64,000 nucleotides of DNA from Albula goreensis (lineage: Eukaryota; Chordata; Actinopteri; Albuliformes; Albulidae), in assembly GCA_022829145.1 (NCBI GenBank), contig CM040764.1, positions 11,862,049 to 11,926,048 on the forward strand, given 5' to 3'. The position numbers and the translations under genes were made by a program. The first letter of the stretch is position 1. Every line of letters begins with the position of its first letter. This document shows, piece by piece, positions 60,627 to 64,000 of the stretch. The notes under the pieces were generated by a model. It worked only from the letters and a program-made list of their open reading frames with translations. It ran no database searches and was not told the origin of the DNA.

Positions 60627-63600
60627 CTACAGCACAAACATATCATCATTGGTATCATTATTGTGCTATCAATAATCCTGATGACTCACTCTGTGGGAGT
60701 GACATCATTGGTCAGTGCAACACATGATCCATTACAGTTATTTCATTGAGCATCACAATTCAATGCCCATTTGTAGAAAGCATGCACACATGCACATACA
60801 CACACGCAAATGTATTGGGAAATCACCAAACCTTGTGACTTTGTGACTCATATTTCGTAATGCATAACTGATCTTAAGAAATAATTGTTTACTGAGACAT
60901 CACTGCCAAATATAAAATACACATTTATTTTTCTAACAATCAGTTGCTCAAAAAGAAAGTAAAACTGATAATGATCCAACACTCCTGTCACTAGACAATG
61001 GCAAAATCAATTAACAATCCACTGAAAGTGCAATCAACCCTGATTAGTCAACCTGTGAAAACAGAGAATTTTCAACTTAATTTGCATGTGGCACCACTTT
61101 TCCCTGTATTTGAGATAGTGGTCAGATAGAGGGAGAAGTAGTTTTGACTGAGGTGTATGTTATTTTAAATAGTACTAAGGACTATGTAGGTGACCAATTT
61201 GATAGAATTGCATTAGAATACTTACGGAATATTAGACTGATAAGGATAAAATTGAGGGATAAAATCTCTTCAAAGCATGCTAATTATTTTCCTGTGCAAA
61301 ATGCTTGCATGATGAACATATTGGAGATATTTGAGGGTAGTATTTAAAAAACTGGTGGGAAAAACTTTCAATCATGTTAACATTTCATGTTAAAGCAGAA
61401 GGGATTATGAATAAGCACAGAAAGCCAAAAGTGAGTGTTGTGATAAATAACAGCACAAGCTGACTGATGGCTGAGACATACTGCCAGGATCAAGCAGTTG
61501 ATTCTGTACATATTTCATTATTCAGTTCAAGCCCATACTGTATTATCAACTCTTAACTTGGAGCTAGCTACAAATTTCCAAACATCTTTTTATTTTGCAT
61601 GAATAATTTCTCTGGATTTGGCATATGGTAACCAGACCCAGGACACATTTCCTTATGAAATACTTTAACTTTGTCACTAATGTGCAGGAATTCTACTGCT
61701 GTCTACAGGGTAAGGTATTTCAGATCATTTTTTGACCCAGGTGAGATGCTAACCAAGGGGAATGTGTATTTTTTGTGGCATTTCCCTTATTACTGACAAA
61801 TATGTGTGTGAACACCGATCCATACAGACTTCACATATCACACTTCTGTGTGAATTCCTATGTGACTTGCTTATGTAAACCAATGAAAAATATTAAAAAC
61901 CATCACAAAAGAAAAATGGATGGGTGTGGAAGAGATCTATGAGACCTTTTGACAAAATCTCATGGGAAAAAGCAGAGAGAAGTACTGAGAGGAGGTATAA
62001 ATCTGACAAAAGTAGATTCTCACTGCCCTGCAGTGCTATGAAGTGTAGCACCTGCTGGTCAGTGTGAGCAGAGGCCGGAATCAGTAGCATGGGGGATGTT
62101 AAGATGAGATAGTGGTTTCCTGACCAACTCCAGGGGGGTGATGAACGATTCTTCTCGAGGGAGGAAAGGACAGTCAGAAGAGGAGGAGCTGACTGCAATC
62201 TCACCAAATTATTTACTCCTAAGGGGGTTTCTCAGCAAGATTTCTCTTTTAAGATGATTCTGCTCAAAGCTTCAGTGTTATACAAATTATGAAGTTTCTG
62301 TCAAATTAACCTTGTCTGATACACATGTACTTGGTACAATTATAATTCTAATTAACTACATAATTATATTGTACTAATTATATTGTATAGGGCACAGCAA
62401 AGGACAGTGAAACGTTTTTGGCCATGGGTCCTTATGAATATCAATAAACTGTACTATAAAACTGAAACCTCTGGTTATATGGTAGCACCTGTAGTTTTAT
62501 AACTGGAGAGGTCTTATAAATCGAGGAGTTGTTGACCAGCTGATTAACCTGTAAATCAGTGCAGAAAGTCATTAGTGTAACACTAAACAGTGTAAACTAG
62601 TGCTCTTAAAAACAAGTGTTACACATGGCTTTCATGGACTCAAACAGCCATCCTGCTGCATCTCCTACTGAAAAGTCCAGTGCCACACAAAGTCTGACCA
62701 TTCACAGGGGACCTTGGAGGATGTCTAGAAAGAATGGCAGTAATGACAACCCAAAGATGAATCATGAATTCAAATTATGTTCCTTTAGTCCATTACATGG
62801 AGACGCATTTGAAGTTGAGCTCCACTATGGTTTGCCTTCGTTTGAAGGCAATAAAAACCTTTTTTCAAAGTGGTTGATATTTGTAATTAGGTGCAATTTC
62901 ACCATGATTACCCAGTAAGTACAGGATGTGTTGATATAGATAATGAATGTGTGTGTGTGAATTGAGTGTACAGAAGGTAATGTAATACTCTAGACAATGC
63001 AGAGGTCTCTCACTTACGCTGCTTTCTCTCGCTTTAATATTAAATAGGTTAAAGATGGCAACACCACTTCCTCTGTGCTTGTCACTAATAAAAAATGTGA
63101 AATGTGGTTATAACAGTGGCCCTGTTCTGAGAATATAGTTTTACATCATGCTACAGTCACACAACAGAAATTAGGAAGGTAGAACGAGGTCTGATCCTGT
63201 GCCCCAGCCATCACTTTCATGCTACACCAAATCAGTCAATCCCACCAAATCATTTTTGCTAACATGTGTGAATTATACATACAGGCTGCATAACAAGTGA
63301 TACTATAATTCCCCACAGATAAGCCTCCACTTCTGCATTCTCCGGTATCCCTGAGGAGCAGGGTGGACATTCTGAAGTGTCTGGAGTGGCGCTCTTTAGT
63401 GCGGAATGTGCAATCTCCCACGGCTGCAGCTGCATGCGCAGGAATGCAAGGGTTTCCTATGGAGCAGGAAGCCGGGGATGGAGCACTTATCTCCCAGCAC
63501 ATCGCCACTGAGCTCCAGCATGCTGTGTCCCAAGGGAAGGCCTGAGCTTGGACTCTCTACTTTGGAGTGAGCGACAAACCACCTACCCCTGAGCGAGCTG

Positions 63601-64000
63601 GTCACTATCAGCTGCTTCTGCCCATACACAACCCAGTTTTAGTAGTCATAGCAGCTGGAGTCACTGTATTACTGTATGCTGCATTCAGTAGACATTCTTG
63701 TTAAAAGTGACATACAGGGATCTATAGGGTACATATCATAATTCAGAATTTTGTAAGCATAGGAAAACCTGTTCTAATTCCTTTCCATAAGTAATGTCAG
63801 GGCTGCAAGTTGTCCCTTGTGTGAACATCTACCAAGCAAATAAATGGTATAATAGAACCTGACGAAGTATCACGACTGCAGAGCGCAGCTCTTCATGCCA
63901 GTGCACAGGCAGCACAACATGAAACCAGATGAGGTCATTTCCTCTCACTAATCAAAAGCACAGTCCGGGGGAACACAGATGTGAGATCAGACACTGCTGT
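60627..64000 (-). other. niban1: niban1 intron 1 (3' part)
   Basis: No exon 1 candidate (a short MG...YIRG coding exon ending in G before a GT) is visible here on the minus strand, so this is taken as intron 1 running out of the window. It is AT-rich, with one decayed fish repeat at 63682-63719 and open frames of 60-104 codons (61144-61347, 61893-62207, 62616-62918, 63236-63508) that show no family resemblance. Confidence 0.6.
63682..63719. repeat. fragment of common fish repeat, copy 2
   Basis: Reads CATTCAGTAGACATTCTTGT then TAAAAGTGACATACAGG, an approximate match to the teleost phrase CATTTAGCAGACGCTCTTAT then CCAAAGCGACTTACAG. It is the same family as the fragment at 34829-34868 but more complete. 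Confidence 0.5.

Noticed and set aside
61144-61347. 67-codon plus-strand frame in niban1 intron 1
   Set aside because: The translation (MTEVYVILNSTKDYVGDQFD...) looks protein-like, but it is short, AT-rich and matches no family I know. I have no basis to call it a gene.
63001-63060. Possible niban1 exon 1 before a GTAAGT donor on the minus strand near 63017
   Set aside because: The donor is strong, but the upstream sequence does not encode the expected MG...YIRG and does not end in the required G.

Overview
The window is from a ray-finned fish, very probably a teleost. Three protein-coding genes can be recognised, all on the minus strand and all with vertebrate intron-exon structure. The intergenic DNA is long and AT-rich with CA/TG, TA and GA microsatellites, and it carries worn fish-type interspersed repeats. 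I cannot name the species.

Layout from left to right: (1) Positions 1-1369 hold the first coding exon of prrx1 (paired-related homeobox 1) and the start of its first intron. The homeobox exons lie to the left of the window. (2) About 1.4-8.3 kb is the upstream and promoter side of prrx1. (3) 8744-11680 is a complete five-exon gorab gene (RAB6-interacting golgin). The joined reading frame is 357 codons including the stop, and its 3' UTR probably ends in an old repeat. (4) About 11.8-48.5 kb is a gene desert of roughly 37 kb. It has microsatellites, a small MITE-like element, degraded repeats, a CpG-rich block, and many non-repetitive blocks that look like developmental cis-regulatory elements, as expected beside a limb and craniofacial homeobox gene. 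(5) 48535-60626 holds 13 consecutive exons of niban1 (FAM129A), corresponding to exons 2-14 of the 14-exon vertebrate gene, with 886 residues encoded here. Exon 1, with the start codon, lies beyond the right edge. 60627-64000 is niban1 intron 1.

The three genes are not a pathway. gorab encodes a Golgi coiled-coil protein, niban1 a PH-like stress-response protein, and prrx1 a mesenchymal transcription factor. In human, GORAB lies just upstream of PRRX1 in the same direction, as here, but NIBAN1 is many megabases away on 1q. The link between gorab and niban1 is therefore a fish-specific arrangement, or one lost in mammals. The simplest reading of the desert is a prrx1 regulatory domain that spans the bystander gene gorab.

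I found no CRISPR array, rRNA, tRNA, intact transposon or viral fossil, and no clearly new gene system. The most useful observations are the splice-resolved gene models, a near-perfect CTCF-type motif inside a niban1 coding exon, a set of candidate CTCF sites that point towards each other across the desert, two overlapping splice donors in gorab, and an isolated CpG-rich block at about 40.6-41.2 kb.
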